The translations under genes and the position numbers were made by a program. The notes beneath the pieces were generated by a model. The model was not told the origin of the DNA. It worked only from the letters and a program-made list of their open reading frames with translations, and did no database searches. 64,000 nucleotides of DNA from Neopestalotiopsis rosae. Lineage: Eukaryota > Ascomycota > Sordariomycetes > Amphisphaeriales > Sporocadaceae. Numbering within the stretch: position 1 is the first letter of the stretch; each line of letters opens with the position of its first letter. Shown here piece after piece: positions 46,629-56,187 of this stretch. The stretch covers positions 4,526,001-4,590,000 of the forward strand of contig JALGAS010000002.1 in assembly GCA_023078685.1 (NCBI GenBank). The letters run 5' to 3'.

Positions 46629-48646
46629 CTAGAACAGCATGTCCATATAAGTGGTGTTAACCATTTCGTATCCCGCGTCCATCAAGTCGTTCCATGGTAT
46701 GTCGAAATTCGGCGTAGGCTGAGCAGGGGCGGCCAATTCGTCTGTTTGTGATGCAACATCAGGGCGAATGCTGAGAAACTTGAGTCCGAACCACGACAAG
46801 AACTCTGCATCGACTGGTCCGTCGGACTGTACAGGCTGATCAAAGACGGTGAGCACCGCTGTGCTCAGTCGCTCGATAATTTCCGTGCATCTGTGACCAA
46901 CTGATCGGCCTAATGATAAACTTTGCAAGAGACGAACCGCTGACTGGACGTTCGCTTCGGCCACGGACCTGCTCAGTTCATCCCGGATAGCCGAGCTAGC
47001 ACGAATGCAGTATAATATAGTGACAGCAGCCATGAACACCGAATTGAGTGCCAAAAAGGTGTAAACAATCTTGTTCTTAGCATACAGTGCATTGTAACAA
47101 CCAACCATGCTGATTGCCGAGTCCATACATAGCCGAATGCTGTCGATCGAGCTCATGGGCGCGCCCCGCGAAGGACGATAGAGCGACAATACGGCTTGGT
47201 GATATGCGATCTGGAACCATTCGGGGGACTGGAACATTGAGGTCGTCGGTAGGTATCTTGGCGACGCTGAGATCCAGTCATTGAGCCGTGAGAGATACCC
47301 GGATCGAACAGTATCCAGAGCAGCGTCGCTTATTCCACTGGTGACTGGGGCGTGGAAAGCTTTGTAGATCTCGCCGTTGAGACGCCGAAGCTTAATGACG
47401 TGAATGAATGTTGACATGTCATCACTCTGTGCTATCAAGTTGTCCATCACGGGCCTTCCGCCAGGCTCCGTCAATTGAGTATCGCTCAGCTGCAGCGGCA
47501 TTGGCGTAGTAATGTCAGTGTCTTGGATACCCAATGGACGGCCCATGGCAATGGCCATGCTGCGATCCATCACATATGCACACCAAAATATGCGTTTAGA
47601 CATTTCGGTATGGAACAGATCTAGCTTTGAAGTGGTCTCAGCACGATGTAGATCAATGCCGAGGGCGAGTCGCAATGCAAGGCCGCTCGTGTACCACATA
47701 TTGACAGATTGCGGCTCGTTGCTCCCATACATGCATAGCAACAATAGGCACTGAATACACTCCAGGTCATCCGCACTAAGGACGAGGTGAAGGTCGCGAA
47801 TGGCCGCTTGGAAGAAGTCATGATGCGAAATGCCCTGGTCTTGGCCTACTAAATTAGCCTCCGAAGCTGCGATAGCAAGAACGATGTAGACCTGGAAGTG
47901 AGAGAGGTTTTCTACAGGCTGGCCATTCAGAAGCGGATCATAGTGTCTCTCCCTGAATGAAGGTTGGTGAAGGATGGGCAGAGACGGCCATCGTCGAGCG
48001 AAAAAGATGTCGACCAGCTTTGATGTATGCGCGTCCAGTGCGCAGGCTCTTTGGTCAGTAAGTGTGGGAGTGGCGGTAGTGGTCGGATCATCTCTCCACA
48101 AATGCCACGGACTGCTCATGAAAGCATCATCTCCTTCGTGGCCATTGAGTCTTGACGCAAAAGTCGGACGTAGTATCCGGCCCGTATAAGCTAGGTCAAG
48201 GCTGCCATTGGGTCTCGTGTTAGCAGCGGGAGCTTCTGAAGATCCGTTGCTGAGCTGCTGCTGAATACGTTCGTCGCCATTCCGATGCTCATTCGATGAC
48301 TGAGACTCTAGAGCTTGCACCTCGGCCTCAAGTCGAGCTACTTTTTCTCGGAGTTCCACGCAGTGTCCGCAGAAGTCTGGACGAACAACCAAACGTTCCG
48401 AAGGCACGCAGTTGGCGCTGGCCGAACTACATGGGCCGCATATGGGAAGCTTCCCATCGCACTGGCAGCAGTTAGTACCGCGACAGCGGTTAAGCTGGAG
48501 AGGACGCCAATTTTACCCACTTTTTGTTTCCTCCGACGACAGCGCTGGCAAGCAGCCGCGCTCCGCTTCAGCCCTCTTCGACGAGCCGAAGAACTACCCA
48601 GCGAATTTTCCCGTGATGCATTTCTGTCCGACCCTGGAGAAGACAT
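46629..48646 (-). CDS. Zn2Cys6 transcription factor, candidate regulator of the tricarboxylate cluster
   Basis: On the minus strand exon 1 is 48521-48646 and exon 2 is 46629-48461, in phase 0, giving 652 residues. The 59-nt intron splits the zinc cluster: CQRCRRRKQK|CDGKLPICGPCSSASANC. The donor is the weaker GTGGGT; the branch CTAAC is good. A heptad-like stretch (VARLEAEVQALESQS) follows as a dimerisation coil. The Fungal_trans middle domain is clear: FFARRWPSLPILHQPSFRE, AYVMDRSMAIAMGRPLGIQ and FQIAYHQAVLSLYRPSRG. An exact TCGG-N6-CCGA palindrome sits about 120 bp upstream of its start, and the same motif occurs in the promoters of the enzyme and transporter genes at 51.5-60 kb. This suggests autoregulation and control of that cluster; the link is inferred. 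Confidence 0.88.
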
Positions 48647-49057
48647 TTTGCCGAGAAACCTGTCATCGCTTGTGCCGATGAGGACGAATCCGGGGTTGGG
48701 ATGGGAACGGATGACCGTGGTTTTCCCCCACCGCGAAAGCTTGGCGACTTAAGGTCAATTTTCAGCCATCGGAAATAGCCGAAACTACAGAGTATGTATA
48801 ATAGATGTCGGCTGTTGTTGAAGTCTCCTAGAAAGTCACCACGGAAAACAGATCAAAGAGTTTATTACTTGCTTATATTAAATTACTATTAACACTATAC
48901 TGGACTAAACATATTGTTCCTGTTGCTCAAAGTGATAGGAAACGAAAGAAGCGAACCACAGAGCTTGTTTGGTTTACCTGCTAAAGCGACACGCTGAAGC
49001 GCTATCGGATATACTCGCATAGGTGATCAGCCGTACGCATGAACATGATAGTGCTAC
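48647..49057. other. Intergenic, promoter of the minus-strand regulator
   Basis: This 411-bp stretch lies between the F-box-like gene's stop and the regulator's start. It holds one TCGG-N6-CCGA site and AT-rich sequence at 48860-48910. No gene is seen. Confidence 0.55.
48769..48782. promoter_or_regulatory. TCGG-N6-CCGA palindrome (regulator promoter)
   Basis: TCGGAAATAGCCGA lies 122 bp upstream of the regulator's ATG. It is an exact match to the half-site arrangement bound by Ppr1/UaY-type Zn2Cys6 dimers. Occupancy by the local regulator is inferred. Confidence 0.55.
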
Positions 49058-50706
49058 TCAATCAACACCAAAGTCCGCTTTCAACTGGCGTATCTGTTCA
49101 ATCTCCCGCTGTATCTGCCACAACGAGACAGGGGTCAAAATTAGATGCCGCAAATGCAAGTCATTCAGGACTGAGCTGAGACCAAGACGGGAGGGATCCA
49201 TCCAAGCTGAACTTATCGTCAATTCTCGGCAACCATGGCTGCGTGCAACCGCTGTCCATTGTTTCTCAACTTTGGCGCAGGGGGGAAAGCTCCAATGCAT
49301 AGACTGATGCCTCGTCCACGTTATCTCCGCTTGGTTGAATGGCTTACGTTGGTATCGGAATATGGCAGCTTTTCCATTGCGGGCATTCCAGAGCTCCATG
49401 ACTCGTAACTTTGGCATCTTCAGTGCTGTTTGACCTACATCGTATAATAGGTCGTTGATGCACTCGTCTGGGTTGTCTGACCTCAAATCTTTCGACGTAA
49501 GAATCACAAATTCGAGAGATGGAAAACTCGAGACGGTCGGATTGCTTTTGATCTCTCCATGGAGTGGGAAAAAGTCTCGCGCATCAATGAGGAAGGATAC
49601 TGCGAGTGATTCCAAACGTTGACTAATGCGAAAAATCGCTGCTGCCAATTCCGGAGATGTAGGTAGGTCAGGCCTCTCGGCACGCTCTTTCAGATCGTCA
49701 TAGTCCTCATATAACGTCAATTCCTTGACCATGGGCGACATGAATCGTTCTAATATAGTCGCCGTTCCTGGTGATCAGTAAATCAGTGGGAATGATCAGG
49801 AAATCCATGTCTAGAAAAGCTTCATCAATACCTTGATCTTCATTTGATTTTATTATAGCGTTAATCGGGTGGTAATTCACCCTCCAGGATTCCCGATGTA
49901 TCTGCTTCAATTCCGGCAAAGCTCTCAATATACGGCCAAGTGTCGTATTTGAAAAATCCTGATACGATTGCCTGCGAAAAAGTAGGCCACTAACGACGTT
50001 TACTGGTGAAAGTTCGGATTGAATATCGAGAGGTTCGGAATGAATTTCCCACGTTCTGTATATATGGGCGTGCCGAAATATGCACCACTGCGGGGCCCCC
50101 GTGATGCGGGCAGTTTCCTGACTGTTTGACCCAAGATCAGAAGCCGGCAATAAAAGTCGTTGCGCCTTAAAGTTGCCGTCGAAATGGTCGTGGTCCGAAT
50201 AGAAAAAGGGGCCAAATTGATGATGCGTGAAGTTTCTTCGCCGCAGAACCGGTCGCTTCGAGGTTCCCAGTTCCAAAGTGATGCCATCGTGTTCGTTTGT
50301 GTCCCACTCTGACAACTTGTTGAAAAGAGTACGAATTTCTCGAGTAGCATTTTGGCGATTCTATTGGAATGTTGAGCGAGTGACCGTAATCTAGGAATAA
50401 CTACCGACGTACCTCCTGAGTAAATAAATCTATCTCGATACCCCTTTTCAGATCCACATTGTAAATGATATGCTTGACAAGATTCTTGCGATGTCTGATA
50501 TTCAAGCACATGGTGTAGACACGTAGAGGGGACAGGATAAGTTGTCGGAAGGTCTCACGCTCAACTATATCCTGCCATTCTTTGCAGACTACAGCACATA
50601 TCGCCAGTTGCTCTTTCGAGGCAGAGCCGTGATTGCGTACATCCTGAATGAACCAATCAAGAATGCCTAGTCGTAGCTCATAGGGAAGGTCTCGAAAGTT
50701 TGACAT
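49058..50706 (-). CDS. F-box-like fungal protein, function unknown
   Basis: Minus-strand exons are 50413-50706, 49832-50360 and 49058-49767, with introns of 52 and 64 nt, giving 510 residues in frame. The N-terminus has the F-box pattern FRDLPYELRLGILDWF, then AICAVVCKEWQDIVE. The rest matches a broad ascomycete family marked by LPELKQIHRESWRVN, a join that restores TATILERFMSPMVKELTLYE, and LESLAVSFLIDARDFF. F-box proteins recruit substrates to SCF ubiquitin ligases; this family is uncharacterised. Read without the second intron the frame would appear broken at about 49750; the intron GTATTG..CACCAG (49768-49831) removes the problem. It sits inside the regulator-to-carrier interval, but nothing in its sequence links it to metabolism. 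Confidence 0.8.
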
Positions 50707-51228
50707 TTTCGCGTTAGATGTCGACCACCACGATTCAGCAATACTTGCCGAACAACCGTGCTAGATAAGGAGTTGATGACACGCCAATTCTGAGAAGGAT
50801 TGGTTGCAAGTCTCTGAGGCAAATTACCAAGCTGAAGTGATTCCAATTGAGAAGAGCACGGAGCAATCAATTTATATATGGAAGACGGTCCAGCTGAGTT
50901 TTTCGGTCATGTTTAGGTTTTCATTCCTTCTTGAGTTTTGGAAACTCTGTAAATAGGTTTCCGTGATTGCGCATAACGCGTCGCCGAACTCGAGTAAAGG
51001 TGGGCATTCGAGTCACCGTACTCGAACTGTTATTGAATTTGTATGATGCGCAGTGCTTAACCATGGCGACCTTAGGTGTTTTCATTTGTAATGATAACCT
51101 TGTTTGACCACTGAGTAACTGAGAGATCACTGGAGAAACCCAAGATCGTGAGACTTTTCGCCGTGAAAGTTTCCATGTCATGACAATTCGTGGTTGAATC
51201 ACTCCAAGGTTATCACAACCTTTGGTTA

Positions 51229-51242
51229 TCGGCAATAGTCGA
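51229..51242. promoter_or_regulatory. Near match to TCGG-N6-CCGA
   Basis: TCGGCAATAGTCGA differs from the cluster palindrome at one base of the second half-site. It lies about 320 bp ahead of the amidohydrolase start and 79 bp before the exact site, so it could be a weak second site. Confidence 0.3.
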
Positions 51243-51320
51243 ACCCGTTACCCACCTGGGCTCACTAAACAGAGCTATCCAAGGGGACTCTAGCACCCCA
51301 CCTTGGCAGTAAATTCATCG

Positions 51321-51334
51321 TCGGGACGATCCGA
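51321..51334. promoter_or_regulatory. TCGG-N6-CCGA palindrome (amidohydrolase promoter)
   Basis: TCGGGACGATCCGA lies 227 bp ahead of the amidohydrolase ATG at 51562. It is an exact match to the motif in the other cluster promoters. Confidence 0.55.
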
Positions 51335-51561
51335 TCTGCGAACCTCGGGCGGGCTACGAACAATTGAGGCCTAGACTTTAAATGACATGTTCACGGTCAA
51401 ACTGTGAAGGTTTTTATGCGTGAGTAATGATTTACTTCCCTTTTCTTCAATTCAACGTCTCTATCTACACTGTATTTGCATGTTCTAGAACATCTATGAG
51501 CCTGTGACATCGTCGGATTCAATCACCGTCTCCCTGTTAGCGCTGCTGGACCACATTCGCC

Positions 51562-52564
51562 ATGTTCAGCACCGAAAGAAGTCTGCTTCCGCCTGGGGCA
51601 TTCGACACCCACGTACATGTATTCGATCCAACATTGGGGCCCTACCACCCTTTACGGGCTTATACTCCCGCTAATGCGCCACTTCATGACCTTCTTGACT
51701 TTCTGTCTTCATTGACAAACGCGCAAAAGTGGCCAAATATCGTTTTGGTACAGCCATCGCCCTACAAAACAGACAACAAAGTTCTGCTCGCTGCGCTGAG
51801 TCAACTGCAATCCGACGCATCGGTCATCGCAAGGGGCATTGCTGTGGTTGAATTGGATTCAATTACTAAAAATGAACTCAAAGACATGCATGATGCAGGA
51901 ATTAGGGGTCTTCGCCTGAATTTACAAGCTGACGGGCGCGACGTTGACATGGAGCTACTGCAGCGGAATATGCGAAAGGCTGCCGATTTGATCAAGGACC
52001 TCCCAAACTGGAAACTACAGATCTATTGCCGTGGATTAATGTGGGAACGTATGTGCTGCTTTTTGGGCAATGTCAACTGCATGGTCGAGCTGACAAGTGT
52101 TCACAGAGTTACATTCCACCATTACCGGACTTCCTGTCCAGGTCATTGCGGATCATGTCGGCGGTCTTTTAGGTTCTTCCAAGCTGCCAGATGCAACAGG
52201 AACCCTAGATGCATTATCCCAAGCCGGATTCAAGGAACTTTTGAGCCTCGCGCAGTCGGGCCGGGTGATTATCAAGGTGTCTGCTTTGTACCGATCCTCG
52301 AACGAGACTGGCTCGACTTATGCCGACATGGCCCCCATCATTTCAAAGTTGGCCAAAGAGGTTCCCGACAGCCTAATCTGGGCCAGTGATTGGCCGCACA
52401 CGGGCGAGGGAGGACAGAGATTGGGAGGTAAGAATCTAGAGAAGATAGAAGAATTCAGAAAGATAGACGACGCGGCAGTTTTGGCCAAATTGCGCGAATG
52501 GGTTGGTGATGAGCAGGTCTGGCACAAGATGATGGTGGCAAATCCTGCCCGAATCTTCAATTGA
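51562..52564 (+). CDS. Amidohydrolase family 2 metal-dependent hydrolase (LigI-like)
   Basis: Exons 51562-52048 and 52107-52564 join in phase 1 to 314 residues; the intron is 58 nt (GTATGT..TTCACAG). The TIM-barrel family includes 2-pyrone-4,6-dicarboxylate lactonase and related lactone hydrolases. Marks seen are the N-terminal metal pair in FDTHVHVFDP (His17, His19), ARGIAVVELD, GIRGLRLNLQ, VQVIADHVGG (His ligand) and the C-terminal acid in LIWASDWPHTGEG. The whole family length is present and intact. Cytosolic. Position beside a PrpF-family isomerase fits a pathway through an unsaturated tricarboxylate or 4-oxalomesaconate, and the shared promoter motif supports joint control. The exact lactone or acid substrate is unknown. 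Confidence 0.85.
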
Positions 52565-52698
52565 GTACTAGCACGTGCAGTCATGCGTCATTCAATCATT
52601 AATACGTCAAGACCATGTTCACTTGCTTCATGATTCTCGCAACATGAATGTGGTGGAGATAAATTCACTTGTTGCATGAGCCGAATAGTGTCATGTCT

Positions 52699-54369
52699 TT
52701 ACGCAGATAGACCTTCCCGGGTTTCAATGTGCTGTACATCTCCATCTTTCTGAAGTCGTTCATCATGGTCTTCCGGTTCCCTACTCAAAGGCTGTCTCAT
52801 TTGGTAGATATGACGCTCAAAGATACGATCAAGGTCGTCCAAGCTCAGTCCACTCGTCTCTGGCACGAAAAAGTAGGTGTACCCCAGCGCGATGATGCAC
52901 CAGGCCGTGAAGAACAAGAAGGCACCCCAGGTGTTGAGACTGCGTATCAAGCTCGGTGTCGCCTTGGTAATGGCAAAATAAAAGAGCCAGTGAAAGCTCT
53001 GCGATAGTGCACCACCAAAAGATCGGATACGATTGGGCCATAGTTCTGCGCCAAAAAGGTAGGGTAGAGTGTATAGACCGACTGCCCAGCCAAAAGCATG
53101 GATGTATATGATGGCAATGGCACCATCGGATGCACTCGTGGGGATCGTTGCAGGGCTCTTGATGAAGTAGCGCAAGTATCCTGCCAGGTAAGAGTGACAA
53201 ATTGCTTGCACAGTGATGCCCGTGAAGAGAGACCCTCGTCGGCCAACCATGTCCACAAAGACTAGGGAAGCTACAGCGGTACAGATGAGCTTTGTTACTG
53301 CATATAATCCAGAAGACAACAACTTGGTATTGTCACTCATGACCCCGACAAGTCCAAGGATAGTAGGTAGATAGTTGGTAATGGAGTTGGCACCAGAGAA
53401 CTGTGCGAGAATGTAGGCAATTATTGTGAGCTGCACTCGGCGCAGGTTCGAGCGAACGAAAAACGTCTCTTTAAACGCAGACATCAGACTGAGCTGTCCG
53501 TACTGGTCCGTCTCACTTTCGATATGTGCGCGCAGGACTTGGTACTCGTCTTGAATGTAAGCGTGAGACTCAGGTAGTCCGCGCAGTTTCGTCAGTGCTT
53601 CGAGCACTTCCTCGGGTGGGTTCTTGATAGCCAGCCAACGTGGTGACTCTGTGGCGAAAAAAGACATGACTATCGCGATAGCTGGTACAAAGGTCTGGAC
53701 GAACCAGGGGATCTGACTCTGGAGTCGCAATGTGGATGGAATGTTGATACTGCAGCCATAGACTGTGAAGATGCCCAGTGTCTGGCCGACTAGCATGCCC
53801 ACATTGACCCAGAGTGTCATGAGACCTCGGACTGTTTTTGGTGCGATCTCAGCTATAGCCATTGGTCCTACAACTGTGCAGGCGCCAATTCCGAGTCCAG
53901 CAATGATGCGACCGGTATATAGAGCTCCAAGGTTACCATATGAGAAGCACGATATGAGTGTGCCAATCACATAGACGGTGTGATATACTCTCATGGACCA
54001 GATTCGGCCTATTCTGTCATTGACAAGGAATGAAAGTAGGGCACCAATGCCGGCACCGAGGTTCACAAAGGATACAAGGTTCGAAATCGTTGCGTTGTCT
54101 TTGGTGGAATCGAGATGGAACTCTGTCTGAAATGATTTCAATTGAGTAATAGCAGCGGCTGAGCCTTCGTCCCATTCTTGACCACGAGTCAGCATCGTAA
54201 TCAAGAATTTGTCAGTCATCGAAAGGGCAAGAAAATACCGACCTTTCGGAGTGCCTGCCGTGGCAAAGAAGGCCGCAGACAAGAACAGATTGATGTTGAA
54301 AATTCCTTTCGGCAGGGCTCGAATTGCCTGCACGTATCTGTATAATGAAGTCTTTTTCAAAGTGTCCAT
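52699..54369 (-). CDS. MFS sugar/organic-acid transporter (SP family, quinate/hexose-like)
   Basis: On the minus strand exon 1 is 54243-54369 and exon 2 is 52699-54176. The 66-nt intron is a multiple of three with no stop, so reading through it looks like one frame, but removing it restores the family sequence ATAGTPKEWDEGSAAAITQL. The product is then 534 residues. Twelve hydrophobic segments are visible. Sugar-transporter signatures are NDRIGRIWS, GRIIAGLGIGACTVVGPMAI, ESPRWLA and the end box FVPETSGLSLDDLDRIFE. It should sit in the plasma membrane and import a sugar, quinate-like or acidic compound by proton symport. It is divergent from the PrpF-family gene across 442 bp that contain a cluster palindrome, so it is the likely uptake or export step of the cluster. 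Confidence 0.88.
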   Translation of the reverse strand: MDTLKKTSLYRYVQAIRALPKGIFNINLFLSAAFFATAGTPKGRYFLALSMTDKFLITMLTRGQEWDEGSAAAITQLKSFQTEFHLDSTKDNATISNLVSFVNLGAGIGALLSFLVNDRIGRIWSMRVYHTVYVIGTLISCFSYGNLGALYTGRIIAGLGIGACTVVGPMAIAEIAPKTVRGLMTLWVNVGMLVGQTLGIFTVYGCSINIPSTLRLQSQIPWFVQTFVPAIAIVMSFFATESPRWLAIKNPPEEVLEALTKLRGLPESHAYIQDEYQVLRAHIESETDQYGQLSLMSAFKETFFVRSNLRRVQLTIIAYILAQFSGANSITNYLPTILGLVGVMSDNTKLLSSGLYAVTKLICTAVASLVFVDMVGRRGSLFTGITVQAICHSYLAGYLRYFIKSPATIPTSASDGAIAIIYIHAFGWAVGLYTLPYLFGAELWPNRIRSFGGALSQSFHWLFYFAITKATPSLIRSLNTWGAFLFFTAWCIIALGYTYFFVPETSGLSLDDLDRIFERHIYQMRQPLSREPEDHDERLQKDGDVQHIETREGLSA

Positions 54370-54811
54370 GATGGTATCTGTAGTTACAGGATCGGTAATT
54401 TCTGCAATAGTCAGGCGTAGCTATCGGTGGCGGGAAGCGCATTCATACGCGCCCTTCATCCTGCCGAGGACTTCAGCAGCTTCTATATGCTTCACATCCT
54501 CTCCCCGAATCATCAAATTCATATTACTAGTCGCCTTCCCCGCATTGGCTACCCCATATCCCCGGATTATGACTACTTCAACAAACCCATGATATTAGCG
54601 ACTCGATCGGCGCATCGCCGCCTCTCGGAAATGATGTGGAGACTACATAGCCCACAATCACGAGCATCGGTTGTAACCGAACTTGCATCTTGCACCGTGA
54701 AAAATGCGAACACGTAAGACGATAGTGCCAGTTACTGAAGAGGAATTCTTGCTAAGTAACTGTAGTCGATAACAATCCATCTAAACTCATTTTTCTCAAA
54801 ATACATCAACA
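54370..54811. other. Bidirectional promoter (MFS transporter / PrpF-family gene)
   Basis: This 442-bp stretch between two divergent starts contains one TCGG-N6-CCGA site at 54667-54680. The last 30 bp before 54812 are A/C-rich with TTTTTCTC. No gene is present. Confidence 0.6.
54667..54680. promoter_or_regulatory. TCGG-N6-CCGA palindrome (bidirectional promoter)
   Basis: TCGGTTGTAACCGA is symmetric over twelve of its central bases (CGGTT-GT-AACCG). It lies 131 bp ahead of the PrpF-family start and 297 bp ahead of the transporter start. Confidence 0.6.
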
Positions 54812-56020
54812 ATGTCGCATCTCGCACGCAAGGGCCCGCGATTGGTTTCTAGCGGCCTCATCAGCAACAGCTTGCCGTGGAGGACGATGGCACAGCCGGG
54901 GTGCCGATGGAATCAGCGATCAAAACACACGGCCAGCAGACAGAAGTCACTTCCCGCGGCGTACTATCGTGGTGGCACTTCTCGGGCTATCTTCTTCAAG
55001 GAGCAGGACTTGCCCGAAAATAGAGATGACTGGGTTGAGCCATTCCTAGGCGTCATAGGTAGCCCAGACTCCTATGGGCGACAATTGGACGGCATGGGAG
55101 GAGGCATTTCGAGTCTCTCCAAAGTCTGTGTCGTTGGTCCATCCGAGCATCCTCAAGCCGATGTTGACTACACCTTTGTTTCCTTGGGCATCAATAATCG
55201 CCATGTCGACTACTCCAGCAACTGTGGAAACATGTCGTCAGCTGTCGGGCCATTTGCCGTGGACAGCGGCATGGTCACAGTCCCAGAAGGTGCGCTTGAG
55301 TCTTTCACTTTGCGGATTCACAATACAAACACTAGAAAGATCATTCATGCAACGTTGCCCGTCGTGGATGGGGAGGCCAGCTCGTACGGAGATTTCGCCA
55401 TCGATGGCGTCTCGGGAACTGCCGCTCCCATTCGTCTGGATTTCGTTGAGCCAGCTGGGTCTCGCACCGGAAAGTTGCTACCGACGGGCAACGTCACGGA
55501 TTCCTTTGGGGGAGTCAATGCTACCTGCATCGACGTGGCCAATCCGTGCTGTTTTGTTCTTGCATCGGATCTCGGCGTCGAGGGCGACTTGACGCCACAA
55601 GAGATCGATGACCACCCGACACTGAAGGACACCTTAGACCGAATTCGCCGGCAGGCAGCGGTCAGCATGGGCCTTGCGGCGACTCCAGAAGAAGCACCCG
55701 GAAGTGTTCCGAAAATCGCCATCATCTCTCCCAGTAAGGAAGCGAATGGTCCCTTAGTTGTGCGTGCCATGTCCGTTGGACAGCCACACAAAGCTATTCC
55801 TGTCACCGTAGCGCTCGCAGTTGCGGCGGCGGCGAAACTGTCGGGTAGCACAGTGGCTGGATGCATGAGGCAAGAGATGGACGATACTGGGTTGACGATT
55901 CAACATGCTAGTGGATCGATTGATGTTGATGCAAAGTATAACGCGAACGGCGATATTGAAGTAGCCAGTGTCTTTCGGACTGCCCGTAGGTTGATGGAAG
56001 GTACGGTGTTTTGGAAGTAG
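54812..56020 (+). CDS. PrpF-family isomerase (aconitate/methylaconitate isomerase or oxalomesaconate tautomerase type)
   Basis: An intronless gene of 402 residues. PrpF-family enzymes move a double bond in unsaturated di- or tricarboxylates: 2-methylaconitate, cis/trans-aconitate or 4-oxalomesaconate. Family marks are PAAYYRGGTSRAIFF, DGMGGGISSLSKVCVV with its conserved Lys, the catalytic Cys region SSNCGNMSSAVGPFA, NPCCFV, and KAIPVTVALAVAAAAKLSGS. The full two-lobed diaminopimelate-epimerase fold is covered. The first about 45 residues hold many Arg/Lys/Ser and no acidic residue, so I infer a mitochondrial presequence. Among fungi, an aconitate isomerase of this family serves itaconate synthesis in Ustilago. 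The neighbouring mitochondrial aconitase and carrier suit a similar reaction here; the exact substrate is open. Confidence 0.88.
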   Translation: MSHLARKGPRLVSSGLISNSLPWRTMAQPGCRWNQRSKHTASRQKSLPAAYYRGGTSRAIFFKEQDLPENRDDWVEPFLGVIGSPDSYGRQLDGMGGGISSLSKVCVVGPSEHPQADVDYTFVSLGINNRHVDYSSNCGNMSSAVGPFAVDSGMVTVPEGALESFTLRIHNTNTRKIIHATLPVVDGEASSYGDFAIDGVSGTAAPIRLDFVEPAGSRTGKLLPTGNVTDSFGGVNATCIDVANPCCFVLASDLGVEGDLTPQEIDDHPTLKDTLDRIRRQAAVSMGLAATPEEAPGSVPKIAIISPSKEANGPLVVRAMSVGQPHKAIPVTVALAVAAAAKLSGSTVAGCMRQEMDDTGLTIQHASGSIDVDAKYNANGDIEVASVFRTARRLMEGTVFWK

Positions 56021-56187
56021 TCCGCAGCGATAATTCTGGCAAGTTTCCAGAATCTTCAAATAAGACAATCATATTCCGGCAACGATTGATTTTATCTGTG
56101 AGTTGGGGCTTTAATTTAATTGCATCGCAAAACGTAATAAAACCGCTGCGTGGTATACAAAATTACTTGAATAGTGCTGTCAAACCT

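Larger units (their letters stand above)
50707..51561. other. Divergent promoter region, 855 bp
   Basis: The region separates the F-box-like gene (minus) from the amidohydrolase (plus). It contains one exact TCGG-N6-CCGA site and one near match, both closer to the amidohydrolase. No gene is recognised. Confidence 0.55.

Noticed and set aside
49707..49850. Apparent frameshift in the F-box-like gene between ...NEDQG and LERFMSPM
   Set aside because: An intron at 49768-49831 (GTATTG..CACCAG) joins the two parts in frame, so no lesion is needed.
52829..53258. Minus-strand frames of 103-123 codons inside the MFS gene
   Set aside because: They are alternative-frame shadows of a gene with complete transporter signatures.
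54177..54242. Uninterrupted MFS frame through 54177-54242, suggesting an intronless gene with an insertion
   Set aside because: The 66 extra bases have GT..AG ends, and removing them restores the family N-terminus, so I treat them as an intron.
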